Assembly: GCF_033439725.1 (NCBI RefSeq)
Contig: NW_026944388.1
Span: forward strand, 1,798,001 to 1,862,000
Source of the DNA: Neurospora tetraspora
Taxonomy: Eukaryota; Ascomycota; Sordariomycetes; Sordariales; Sordariaceae
DNA length: 64,000 bases
Direction: 5' to 3'
Of this stretch, positions 1 through 9,987 are shown one piece after another. Under the pieces are notes generated by a model. The model did not search any database. It had not been told where the DNA came from and saw only the letters and a program-made list of their open reading frames with translations. Position numbers and translations under genes: made by a program. Positions within the stretch are counted from its first letter, which is position 1. Every line of letters starts with the position of its first letter.

Positions 1-94
1 AAAGTATTCGGAAATGTTCAGTGTGAAAACCCGCAGGTTGGTCTATTTCATCTCTCTTACCTACCTGATGGCGTTGGTGCTAATATCTTTACAG

Positions 95-1243
95 GAATCA
101 TTCGCGACTCTGCCAAGGGACCGTTTCTCTCACTCAGCTGCCTATCAATACTACCAGCAATCGGTAGACTTCTCCCCATTTATTGAATATGCCAAAGAGA
201 GGCTGTGTTCATCTTCCAAGGACCAATCTTGCGCTTCCAGAGCCGACCGCTTAGCAGAGGCCAGCACGCTGGACATCTCATATGATGCTATCTCCCATGC
301 CGTCAAGCTCACTGCAACATGGCCCTACCAGAAGCAAGAGGTGCACGCGACATCCCGTCCACAGACACGGACAGAGGTCGGAGTCTTGAACTCTGACCGG
401 CCAGGACACGTCGAGCCTCATGAGCTGGCGATTTCCGGTCTCCTCACCGTGTTGGGGCAGGATAAGAAGCCGTCAGCGACCATGTTTGCTTTTGCCTCTC
501 GACATCGTGACGCTGAATCGAGTTTCTCGGCCGAGTTTTTGGAGCCAACCGGTCTTCACCCTACCCTCAAACTCAACCTGAAGTCCAGCAAGCCACCTAC
601 TGAAGATGCCCACTGCTCACCACACGCATACTTCACCCTTCCCAAGACCATCTTCGCCGACAGACATCAACTATCAGATGACCTCTTTCTGGCCTCGAAG
701 AATCTGACCGGTCTACGCTACATCTCTCAGCCCGTGGACCTCGAGGCTCCTGAATATGTTGAGAAGCGCTGGGGCTCTTCGCTTCTCTTGGAACTCTCGC
801 CTCCCGAACACGAAAAATCCGAGTCATGGACGGCCCAAGTTCCCTTGCATTTGCGTTACCTATCCCCCGCCGAAGGTGGCTACACCGATATTGAGGTTCC
901 GTACCCGGCTGTTTTCTGGGCCTGCACGGCTGAGGAGGGCACCAAGTTCCCTAATAATCCATTTGAGAAAGTCAACCTCGGCTACGACGGCCTTTTTGGT
1001 CCCAGAACGGTATTCTGGCATTTCGAGCCTCGCCCCGCAACTGATAACAGTTTGATCAACACCATCAAGGTGCCAGTTTTGGATACAAACAAGGCGGAGT
1101 GGGTAAGCGGCGGTACCGGGCTAGCGGTACTCCTTGGCTTTGCCTGGATTGTGTGGAAGTTGTTTGGAGTGCTCTCAAAGTCTGGATACCAAAACCAACC
1201 CGCTCAAGCTGCGGAAGCTGCCAAGATCAAGAAGAAGCAGTAA
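95..1243 (+). CDS. PBN1: PBN1 / PIG-X family subunit of GPI mannosyltransferase I (3' part)
   Basis: ER membrane protein that in yeast stabilises the first GPI mannosyltransferase (GPI14/PIG-M). The visible part is about 382 residues. It carries the family's luminal block, with an HLRYLSP element followed by a GYT...VPYP...FWAC element around residues 255-290 of this part. Near the end is one hydrophobic helix (AVLLGFAWIVWKLFGVL). The protein ends KIKKKQ, which is a dilysine-type ER retrieval signal. The frame stays open to the window edge, but I place the exon start at 95, after TTTACAG. The stretch before it encodes a hydrophobic run that is not family-like and reads best as an intron. The N-terminal exon(s) lie outside the window. 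The family assignment is confident; the exact exon start is an inference. Confidence 0.85.
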   Translation, partial: ESFATLPRDRFSHSAAYQYYQQSVDFSPFIEYAKERLCSSSKDQSCASRADRLAEASTLDISYDAISHAVKLTATWPYQKQEVHATSRPQTRTEVGVLNSDRPGHVEPHELAISGLLTVLGQDKKPSATMFAFASRHRDAESSFSAEFLEPTGLHPTLKLNLKSSKPPTEDAHCSPHAYFTLPKTIFADRHQLSDDLFLASKNLTGLRYISQPVDLEAPEYVEKRWGSSLLLELSPPEHEKSESWTAQVPLHLRYLSPAEGGYTDIEVPYPAVFWACTAEEGTKFPNNPFEKVNLGYDGLFGPRTVFWHFEPRPATDNSLINTIKVPVLDTNKAEWVSGGTGLAVLLGFAWIVWKLFGVLSKSGYQNQPAQAAEAAKIKKKQ

Positions 1244-2469
1244 TGGCCAAAAGTGGGATCAGGCGAGTGGACGAAGAGTACCTGAAGATAATGTAATTTT
1301 CAAACCATTCAATGTAAGTCACGCTAGCAAATTCGATGCTGACTGCAGTTAATCTAAGTACGCTCTGCTATTTTCGATCTGTATCCCGCGCTTGACAAAG
1401 TGGGAGAACAGCTTGGTGAGTGGCGTGTAAGCCGAGTGGTTTGTTCCAAGGTTTCATTGCATCCCGTAACTGCCTTTCACCTTCGCTTCATGGCAAGACA
1501 ATTCCCAGGTCTTCTCCACCACCACCATCCTACCTAGAAAATAGACCCAATCTAACCGGGCATTTACTCTTTCCTTCATTCGTGGCCATCCTTCTGTCGG
1601 AATTTCGGATCGATCGACTTTCTTTGGAAAGTACTCAGCTTGCACCGCAGAGGTGGTACTGCACACTTTAGCTTCTTTGTCAACACACACCAACACCCAC
1701 ACACAGAAGCCCCCACGCTGAATGAAGCCCTCTGCAGCCGAGAAGGACAGAACAGGGATCATGTCAGAGAAGTATTGCCAAGGCCAATGACGTCGCCTCC
1801 CTCTGTTCTCAGGAGGCAAGTCTACACCACCCTTACCCAGTGCGTGTGTGAACAACCAAGTGTACTTGGCGACCTCTGAAATATCTCACCGAAGTGGCTC
1901 AAGTCAGCTGTGGAATGTCAGAATGTCTCGGGTAAATATGGAAACCAAGTCCAGGGATGACCGGAGACTTCTCACCTACTCTTGCCCGATTAGCTAAGAG
2001 TCGTACGAATCCCGCCTTTGGGTTCCTGTTCACATGGCAGGAGTACCCGTAAAAGGCCCTTGGATACTCCATTCTTTCCATGTAGTGAGCCAAGCGGGGA
2101 AAGATCATCCAGGGGACCTGCAGCTTGCTCTTTCGATCTCAACGTTGTCTCTTCGTTCTGGGAAGTTGTTGCGTCTGATCAGTCGGTGCCGAACATCCAG
2201 GTCCGGAACACTAGTTGTTATAAGTACAACACTCGTCCTCCCTCGTCTTATCATTTGTTTTCTCAGCATCTTTGGCGAACTCAACTTTCTGGCTAGTTGC
2301 AAACTTCATCCTCTAGAGGTTCTGATTTTGTATTCAACCCCGATTTCTTTACAAAAGACCGATTTCCGTCTAGCTACCAAGCAGCGGGAAAGCTTACTGA
2401 ACCTCCACCAAACTCCTCTCTTGGTTCCAAGTACAGTTCAGTTACTACTCACTTCTCAAGAGCATAAAG
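1244..2469. other. Intergenic region, PBN1 to sulfotransferase-like gene
   Basis: About 1.2 kb without a supportable gene. Open frames here (for example 1454-1855 on the minus strand) lack an ATG start or resemble no family. It should hold the PBN1 3' UTR and the promoter and leader of the next gene. I saw no repeats. Confidence 0.6.
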
Positions 2470-3867
2470 ATGGGTAGCAATCCGGATCGCAGACCAATCT
2501 TCGTGGCGACCCATCCTCGGGCTTGCTCCACGGCCTTCGAACGGGTATGTTCCGTCACTTTGAAGAAGAGACAAAGATTATAGGGAAAAGTCTAATCAAA
2601 TGTCAACTACATAGGTATTTATGACCCGCCCAGACGCCCTGACTTGCGTCCACGAACCCTTCGGCGATGCTTTCTACTATGGCCCCGAACGCCCAAGCAC
2701 GCGCTACGACCATGACGAGGCCGCAAGAGAGAAGAGTGGGTATTCGGAAGTTAGGTACGGCGATGTCATGGACAGAATATTGAAGGAGATGTTTGAAAAC
2801 AACGTAAGTGTACACTGAAGCTTGTGTCTCACTCTGTCTCCTCCCGGGACATCATTTACCGATGACATTATTCATATGGTCTGACTCCCATTTGACTTTT
2901 GAAAAGACCCGCGTCTTCATCAAAGACATGGCCTACTACATCGTGCCTCCCAACGGCGACCGTCCCTTGGGCCCGGCGCACTCGCTCCGTCGCCACCCCC
3001 ACCTGTTCGCGGATGAGAGCAATCCAACCTACATTCCCACCTCCCTTCTGATGCTATTCCACTGGACCTTCCTGATCCGCCACCCACGAAAGGCCATCCC
3101 GAGCTACTACCGCTGCACCATTCCACCGCTGAGCAAAAAGACGGGGTTCGACAAGTTCATGCCCAGCGAGGCGGGCTACCTCGAGCTCCGCAGGCTCTTC
3201 GAATTTTTGCACGACAAAAGAATCATTGTCGAGGAAAGCTGGTACGATACCGAGGAGCTGCGCGAGGTGAGGGGCACGATGTTTCGGCAGATGAAGGGAG
3301 ACAGTATGTCGGCATGGAGCGGCCCTGATAGGGACGAACGGCTGGAGCAAGGCCCCGCGCTCAGCAGGCAGCTGGAAGACACACCAGGCCCTGTGAAGAT
3401 CACGGTCATTGACGCGGATGACCTGCTCGACGATCCGGAGGGCACGCTGAGGGCTTACTGCGAGGCCATTGGCCTGGACTTTGACCCCAAGATGCTCAAG
3501 TGGGATGACGAGGAGAGCGAGAGGACAGCCAAAGAGGCGTTTGAGAAGTGGAACGGGTTTCATGATGATGCGATTGGGAGTACCGAGCTGAAGCCGCGGG
3601 AGCATAAGGCCGTAAGTGTTTTTCGTGCTTTAGAACCTCCCTGAATGCTTTGTGGCGGTAAAAGCAAAATGAAGCTGACAACATATAACGGGACAGAAAA
3701 CACCGACCAAAGAGGAAGAGGACAAGGAATGGAAGGAGAAGTACGGAGAGGAGGGACAGAAGATAATCAGGGAGACGGTCGACAAGAATGTGGCCGACTA
3801 TGAGTATCTCAAGAAGTTCGCTTTGAAGCCGAAGAAGTTGGAGCAGGAGTTCACAATGCTTGGATGA
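2470..3867 (+). CDS. P-loop sulfotransferase-like protein, function unknown
   Basis: Exons 2470-2544, 2615-2803, 2907-3611 and 3697-3867, all joined in phase 0, give 379 residues. The start PIFVATHPRACSTAFERVF (residues 9-27) is the glycine-poor phosphate-binding loop seen in fungal sulfotransferase-like P-loop proteins. A second conserved segment, HWTFLIRHPRKAIPSYYR (around residues 135-152), matches the 3'-phosphate-binding Arg/Ser region of sulfotransferases. The C-terminal third is charged and helical, ending in a KEKYGEEGQKI-type tail. There is no signal peptide or membrane helix, so a soluble cytosolic protein is likely. The donor would be PAPS if it is a true sulfotransferase, but acceptor and activity cannot be read from the sequence. 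Neighbours give no pathway hint. The gene structure is firm; the function is at superfamily level only. Confidence 0.8.
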
Positions 3868-4528
3868 TAAGACTCTGCTTGTAGTTTGGTCTGGGGATCA
3901 TGTTTTGGGCCTTGAGCAGGTCGTGTACCTGAGTTATTATCATTAATCATTGAGGGCCCCCAACATTAATAACGGCAGAAGCAACAAACATCCAAGAGAT
4001 CGTTTGCAAACGTTCGAATTGTATCAAGAGCATCAGAACATAGAGGGAACGACACTGAAGAGAACTGTTTTATCACCTCAAGGTGTGCAGTGAAAAGAGC
4101 AACGGGACGACACAGGAGAGGTTTCTGTGGCAGTTTAGCCACATCACTTTAGCTTGAGTTTACTTCACACATATCCAGGAACACTGCGGCTTTGCACAAA
4201 ATAGTCATTTTTACAGAGAACTATGAATACAAACACAGGTCAGCGATATCAATCGACCGACCTGTTTTTACCCAAACCACACATATGATGATACAGATAC
4301 AATTGTACACCCGGGGTATGATGGTTTATGGCCTAGAAGGGTGGCATGAAACTGTTCAAGAGAACTTTCCATTTCCAGGTTGGTTGTCCTCACTCACATC
4401 CACCCCGCTGTCTGCGGCTCAACAACCTCACATCTCCTTCTTCCGACCGGAGAGCACCTCAACGGAACTCGCACTCCTCCATTTCTCTTCCACCCCATTC
4501 AGCCCCTTCCATGACTGATCATCACCCT
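3868..4528. other. Convergent 3' intergenic region
   Basis: About 660 bases between two convergent genes, the sulfotransferase-like gene (+) and mL67/MHR1 (-). I see no coding signal; it holds the two 3' UTRs and terminators. Confidence 0.6.
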
Positions 4529-5485
4529 TTACTCGCTGCTCATCCTAATAGGCATCCTCTTCTTCTCGGCCTCGCCGGGAATACCAACCTCATGGCTGAC
4601 GTTATCGCTCCACTCCCTCGCATGGAACTTATCCTGCTCGTTGGCCCAGTACACCGTCGCGCTTCTCAGCTGCCTCTTGACGTCGACAACAGCACCCTTT
4701 TCCACCGCCCCGCTCGCCTTCTTGATCTCGCCCACCATTTCTGACGAAGGCCCAACGCGAGACACCGCCCACATGAGGTTGCCCTTGCCGGCTCCCGCCA
4801 GCACGGCCGCCATGTCGGCCACGCTGTTGGGCTTCTGGTCGTTGAGCTCCTGGCCGCGCTCGCGCTTGGACTTGTGCATCAGCTTGCGGCCTTCCTCGGC
4901 CTCGTTAGCCCAGTCCAGCTCGTGCCGCTTCTTGAACTCGCGCAGCTTCTGGTAGATGGATCGGCCCACGGCGCCTTGCTCCTTGTCGGCCAGCTCGATC
5001 ATGGCGAGCGGGCGCCAGTAGTCCTTGCGGATCTTGCGGGGGACGAGGTTCTTGCCTGTGAAAGGTTGTTGGCGGATGAGGTGTTGGTGCTATAGGGAAG
5101 GGTTTGCGCAATTGGTTAGTTAATTGGGACTAACTAAAAGATGATGATAAAAAGAGGGCAGGACAAGGGAGGGAGGGAGGTTGCGTACAGAGATAACAGG
5201 CTTGGTCGAGTAGATCACCTGGCCTTGCTCAATGTGGTGGAAGGCCCAGATGCGATCGCCATGGCCCTTGGGGTTTCCCTTGTTTCCTGGCTCTGACTTG
5301 AGCTGCAGCCTGGATGGGCTCTTGAGCTCGACAGCCGTCTCCTCGGCCAATGGGCTTGTCTTGAGAACGGCTGTGGTCGGTTTTGGGATCGCAGTGGTGG
5401 GGTGTGTGCTGGCGTGGCGCACGGCGCTGAGGCGCGAAACACCGAGGGCCAGGCGGCCTATTGTCGAGGTTGTTACGGAGTTCAT
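4529..5485 (-). CDS. MHR1: Mitochondrial large-ribosomal-subunit protein mL67 / MHR1
   Basis: Exons on the minus strand, 5485-5189 and 5089-4529, encode 285 residues. In yeast Mhr1 is both mitoribosomal protein mL67 and a mitochondrial DNA recombination/pairing factor. The diagnostic block is GDRIWAFHHIEQGQVIYST (from about residue 76), followed across the intron by a motif reading QQPFTGKN, then KIRKDYWRPLA, then IELADKEQGAVGRSIYQKL. The first 30 or so residues are Ser/Thr/Arg-rich without acidic residues (MNSVTTSTIGRLALGVSRLS), a typical matrix-targeting presequence. The distal part is a charged helix rich in K, R and E. The intron interrupts the conserved block in phase 0. Family assignment is confident. 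The recombination role is known for yeast and is inferred here. Confidence 0.88.
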
Positions 5486-6760
5486 GGTGGTTGTGTGGTT
5501 GTGTAGGTGGATGTGTAAGGAAAGTGTAGCACCACGCGCCCACGTTGACGACGACTACGGGAGTCTTCCGGCCTTGGACGGGACTGGGACTGGCGCTGGC
5601 GCTGGGGCGATCGGTCGGTCGGTCGGGGCGGCCGGTTTGTGGTCGCGTTTCGAGGTGTTGGGGTTAGGTATAGAGGTACTAGGCACAAGCACAAGCACAG
5701 GCGCAGGCAGGCAAGGCGCGGAGACGGAGGATCTGGAGACGGAACGGGACGGGGCTGCTCGCGCGCACGCCTGGAGCAGCAGTCGACTCGGATCGCGGAG
5801 GTCGGGACGGGACTCGGGGCTCAGAACATTTTTTGGTCCGTTAGGTTCCACCAATTCGGGCCCTCCAATGCGCGGGAATTGTGGGGCGGTGGGGCTTTTG
5901 CCTGCCGGAGCTAGAGCGGGCTGAATCCCTCCATGTACTTGTAGTTTGAAGCTCCCGCGGGACCATCTCCATCTCGTGTAAACAATCCTGCTCCTGCGTT
6001 TTGACTTCTCTGGTTCCAAATCGACAAGATTCGAGTTTCGTCCGAAATAAGCCAACCTTCCACTCATGCGGTTGAGGTTGAGGTAGCCATTGGTTTTGGG
6101 TGTGTGCTCAACCTCAACAACAGTATCTGGTACTCAAATAGACGGGTCCAGGAAGCCGGTCGGCACTTTGCCGAATCCCCGTTCCATGATACATACACAC
6201 AAGACGGGACATTTGTTGCAAGGAACAGAGACTATCTTGTTCGCCCTTGTACTCAAGACTGGGAAACGGTCTGCTGCCGGTGCGTTAGACTGACAGCATG
6301 ATCACATTGTTCACCATTTAGTCACTTCAGTTACACGGATTCAGCTTTGTTACCTAGTAGGTAAGTTGTATGATCTTTGCACTCTACACGGAAGAAGAGA
6401 ATCACATGTCAAGGAACAGGGCGAATGTAATTATAGGACTTTGATTCTATTGGTGTCACTACACTTGAGTCTTCAGAATCAAATCTCGGCCTCCGCTATC
6501 CTTACACATGTCTACCTCATGAGAATCACAATGTCTTTCGTTCCATATTATGTAAAATATCTAAATATACAGGCCCAAAACTCCAAATGCAATGTGCGTG
6601 CTTCAAACCCCGAAGGCTATCCCATTTTCAAATTCCTCAAGTCATAATACCAAATTCCCGTCTCCCTTAACACTCGGGGCGTCCACGATTAGCTTCACTA
6701 ATCCTCCTAGTCCACCTCCACGCCGTCGAACATGGCCAAGTCGTCTATCCTGTTAGACAT
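5486..6760. other. Intergenic region upstream of MHR1 and downstream of hsp98
   Basis: About 1.3 kb. The first 350 bases are very GC-rich with short tandem CGGT and CACAAG/CAGGCG units (around 5600-5720), which give spurious open frames on both strands. The rest is AT-richer and looks like the hsp98 3' UTR and spacer. I do not accept the 170-codon minus frame at 5555-6067 as a gene. Confidence 0.55.
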
Positions 6761-9532
6761 CTAGTCGTCGTAAAGATCCTCATCCATCGAGTCCGGCGCA
6801 ACCTCGTCGAGTGCATCATCCTCATCTATCATCTCCTCGTCCTCATCAAAAGCCTCGGGATGGTTGGGAAGGACCGTAACCTGGCCGTCTTGGACGACAA
6901 CCCTGGCAACCTCGCCGTCGCGGATGGCGCCACGGAGGATCAGAACAGCCAAGCGGTTCAGAACCTCTTTCTCAAGCAGACGCTGCAGTGGTCTAGCGCC
7001 ATAAGCTGGCGAGTAACCTTGAGCACCCAGCTTGTCTTTGGCTTCTTCCGACACCTCGATCCTGATATTGCGATCGTTGTCCTTGAGCCGCTTCTGGATT
7101 TCCGCAATGCGTAGATCGACAATCTTGCGGATTTCGCGACGAGTGAGACGGTTGAAGATGACAATCGAGCTGATACGGTTGAGGAACTCGGGAAGGAAGT
7201 AGTTGCGCAGGGCGTTCATGACAAGCTCGCGAGTGGTTGGATCAATCTTACCATCCTTGGCGTTGGGACGAGAAAGGTACTCAGCACCCAAGTTGGACGT
7301 CATGACAACAATGCAGTTCCTGGCGTCCACGACTCTGCCTTGACCATCCGTGATACGGCCGTCATCCATGAGCTGTAGCAGAACGGTCAAGACCTCCTTG
7401 GCTGCCTTCTCAACCTCGTCGAAGAGGAGGATGGAGAACGGCTTGCGGCGAAGGGCCTCAGTCAGCTGGCCACCAGAGTCGTGACCAACGTAACCGGGAG
7501 GAGCACCAATCATGCGGCTGAGAGAGTGACGCTCCTGATACTCAGACATGTCGAAACGGATCATGGCCTTGGGATCATCAAACAGGAACTCGGCAAGAGC
7601 CTTTGTGAGCAAAGTCTTACCGGTACCCGAAGGACCGCAGAACAGGAAGCTGGGAGGCTGGTTGGGGTTGGAGAGACCCGACCGCTGCAGTCTGATAGCG
7701 TTGGATACAGACTGAACGGCCTCCTTCTGACCGACAACAATCTTGCTGAGATGCTTCTCCATGTGCAAAAGCTTCTCCTTCTCGGTGGTCTTGAGGCGTG
7801 TGACGGGAATACCGGTCCACCGTGCTACGATCTCGTTGATCTGATCGGGACCAACGACATCAGTGATCATGGAACCACCGGTGTCGGCCGCATTGGCGCT
7901 GAGAGCAGCGTCGGCCGCAGCCTTCTCTCTCTCAAGCTTCTTGATAACCGCCTCTTGCTCGGGGATGGCGTAATACTGAAGGTCGGCAGCACGGCTGTGA
8001 TCTCCCATTCTGCTAGCCTCTTCGGCCTTGACTCTCAAGCTCTCAAGCTTCATCTTGGCTTCCTGGATAGCCTTGCCTCTCTGTCTCTCCTTTTCGTATT
8101 TCTCGCGGAGGGGTCTGAGCTCCTCCTCCACGTTCTCGGCATCTTTCTTGGCCTGTTCAAGACGAGCCTTGGAAGCCTCATCCTTCTCGCGAGACAAGGC
8201 GTGGATCTCAATCTTGAGCTGGCGCAACTTGCGCTCCAGGGAATCGATGATCTCGGGCTGCGATTCTCGGGCGACTCTGACTGCGGCAGCCGCCTCGTCG
8301 ATCAGATCGATAGCCGAATCAGGAAGTCTGCGAGAAGTGAGGTAGCGGGCCGCAAGAGTTGCAGCGGCCACAATGGCAGCATCGGAAATGGTGACACCAT
8401 GGTGCACCTCGTACTTCTCCTTGAGACCACGGAGAATGGAAATTGTCTCCTGAACGGAGGGCTCCTTGACAATGACCTGCTGGAAGCGACGTTCAAAAGC
8501 GGCATCCTTCTCGATATACTTGCGGTACTCGGCCAGGGTGGTAGCGCCAATGCAGTGAAGCTGACCACGGGCGAGCATTGGCTTCAACAGGTTGGCCGCA
8601 TCCATGCCGCCTTCTCCGGACGAGCCAGCGCCCATGAGCAAGTGGATTTCATCGATGAACAGGATGATCATGTCCTTGGACTCTTGGATCTCCTTCAGAA
8701 CTCCCTTCATGCGCTCTTCGAACTCACCCCTGTACTTGCTGCCGGCCACCAGGGCACCGACATCAAGAGACAGAAGCTTGCAGGCGGCCAGATTGTCGGG
8801 TACATCAGCGTTGACGATGCGCTGAGCGAGACCCTCAACGACGGTAGTCTTACCGACACCAGGCTCACCGATGAGGACAGGGTTGTTCTTGGTACGACGA
8901 GAAAGGATACGGATGACTCTCCGAATTTCCTCCTCACGACCAATGACGGGGTCGATCTTGCCTTCCCTGGCCATGGCGGTCATATCAACGGTGAACTTGG
9001 CGAGGTTCTCGTGCTCCTCTTCGGTGTCGGCATTGCGAGAGTCGACGCGCTTGGTACCGCGGATGGCCTGGATAGCATCGGTAACGAGCTTTGGCTTGGG
9101 AATGTTGGCCTCCTTGAGCGCATTCGTGATCGACGGTTCCTCGGCCAGAGCTGTAATAAGATGGTCGACGGCAATGTATGTGTCTTTTTGCGTCTTCTGT
9201 AGCTCGTTGGCCTTGCGCAGGACTGTGGTGAAGGAAGGAGCCATCGAGACATGTTCGGGAGGAGGGTCTTGGCTGGGGAGGCGGACGAGTGACTTCTTGA
9301 GGGCGCGGTCGAACAGCTGGGGATCGCCATGGGCTCTCTCAATGACTTGGCGGAAGAGAGAGCTGGTGGGTGGGGCATTCTGCTGGTCTTTGCTCGGATC
9401 TGGGAGAGGGTCGAGAAGCGCGACTGCCAGGTGAACGGGGAGGAGTTGTGAGTGGGCGTATTGCTCTGCCAGGGCCATGGCATCCTCCAAAGCCTTCTTG
9501 GCCCGGTCGGTGAATTCCATTTTCGACGTCAT
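6761..9532 (-). CDS. hsp98: Heat-shock disaggregase HSP98 (Hsp104/ClpB family)
   Basis: Single-exon gene of 923 residues, the usual length for fungal Hsp104. This AAA+ hexamer extracts polypeptides from aggregates with Hsp70/Hsp40 and supports thermotolerance. Order: Clp N-domain repeats (residues 1-150); AAA-1 with Walker A GEPGVGKT at 222-229 and Walker B ILFIDEIH; the coiled-coil middle domain (about 410-540) of heptad-like charged helices; AAA-2 with Walker A GPSGTGKT near 631 and sensor/arginine regions; and an acidic tail rich in D and E ending DLYDD, like the acidic tails of eukaryotic Hsp104. The start [15 protein letters not shown] fits the family. Heat-shock-element modules lie upstream, at 9958-9987 and 9683-9692. 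An unusually long open frame runs antisense and is explained by codon bias. Confidence 0.97.
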   Translation of the reverse strand: MTSKMEFTDRAKKALEDAMALAEQYAHSQLLPVHLAVALLDPLPDPSKDQQNAPPTSSLFRQVIERAHGDPQLFDRALKKSLVRLPSQDPPPEHVSMAPSFTTVLRKANELQKTQKDTYIAVDHLITALAEEPSITNALKEANIPKPKLVTDAIQAIRGTKRVDSRNADTEEEHENLAKFTVDMTAMAREGKIDPVIGREEEIRRVIRILSRRTKNNPVLIGEPGVGKTTVVEGLAQRIVNADVPDNLAACKLLSLDVGALVAGSKYRGEFEERMKGVLKEIQESKDMIILFIDEIHLLMGAGSSGEGGMDAANLLKPMLARGQLHCIGATTLAEYRKYIEKDAAFERRFQQVIVKEPSVQETISILRGLKEKYEVHHGVTISDAAIVAAATLAARYLTSRRLPDSAIDLIDEAAAAVRVARESQPEIIDSLERKLRQLKIEIHALSREKDEASKARLEQAKKDAENVEEELRPLREKYEKERQRGKAIQEAKMKLESLRVKAEEASRMGDHSRAADLQYYAIPEQEAVIKKLEREKAAADAALSANAADTGGSMITDVVGPDQINEIVARWTGIPVTRLKTTEKEKLLHMEKHLSKIVVGQKEAVQSVSNAIRLQRSGLSNPNQPPSFLFCGPSGTGKTLLTKALAEFLFDDPKAMIRFDMSEYQERHSLSRMIGAPPGYVGHDSGGQLTEALRRKPFSILLFDEVEKAAKEVLTVLLQLMDDGRITDGQGRVVDARNCIVVMTSNLGAEYLSRPNAKDGKIDPTTRELVMNALRNYFLPEFLNRISSIVIFNRLTRREIRKIVDLRIAEIQKRLKDNDRNIRIEVSEEAKDKLGAQGYSPAYGARPLQRLLEKEVLNRLAVLILRGAIRDGEVARVVVQDGQVTVLPNHPEAFDEDEEMIDEDDALDEVAPDSMDEDLYDD

Positions 9533-9682
9533 GGTTGCTTATAGTGTGCGAGACTCTTGTTGGTCCCTGGAGAGTTTGTGTGGTGTTGTGCTTCGAGTTG
9601 GGTGTGTGTGGTGTTGTTGATGTAGAAAAGAGAAAGGTTTCAGAAGCTAGTGTGACGTAAGGCTTCAACCTTGAAAAACAGC

Positions 9683-9692
9683 TTTCGTGAAA
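9683..9692. promoter_or_regulatory. Heat shock element half-pair (nTTCnnGAAn)
   Basis: TTTCGTGAAA contains TTC at 9684-9686 and GAA at 9689-9691, spaced by exactly two bases as HSF dimers require. It lies about 150 bp upstream of the hsp98 ATG. A single pair can occur by chance, so this is weaker than the distal array. Confidence 0.35.
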
Positions 9693-9957
9693 ATGTGTTT
9701 GGGGTATCTCTTGTACACTTTCGTGACGATGTTTTGATCCGGGGAAAAACGAAGAATTGCTGACCGGGGGGAGAGGTCAGACGGAGTGGAATTTATTCGT
9801 GAGCCTTGGTGGAGAGAGAAGCCGCGAGTTGATGCCCGAGCTGGCTGTGCAAGAGCAAAGCTGCTTCTCGATGGCCCTCGCAGCCTGTCGCAAGTGCGGG
9901 CGCATACGGGAAGAGAAACGACGACATCATAGTGACAAGCAGGCACCGGCAGGCCCC

Positions 9958-9987
9958 AGAAGCGACTCGAACCTTCAGCGGTCTTCC
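9958..9987. promoter_or_regulatory. Phased heat shock element array of hsp98
   Basis: In one 5-bp register the sequence reads AGAAG, (gap), CGAAC, CTTCA, (gap), CTTCC, with GAA at 9959 and 9969 and TTC at 9974 and 9984. The two central modules form a perfect nGAAnnTTCn. Four of six consecutive 5-bp modules match in the correct orientation, giving a gapped HSE about 430-455 bp upstream of the hsp98 start. HSF binding is inferred from the known consensus. Confidence 0.6.

Noticed and set aside
1454-1855. 133-codon minus-strand open frame
   Set aside because: No ATG at its start, no family resemblance, and it lies in a spacer between two real genes.
5555-6067. 170-codon minus-strand frame in GC-rich DNA
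   Set aside because: Pro/Ser/Arg composition produced by simple GC-rich repeats; several frames are open at once here, which marks it as composition, not coding.
7481-9202. Antisense gene opposite hsp98
   Set aside because: Explained by codon bias of the sense gene; no domain recognised.
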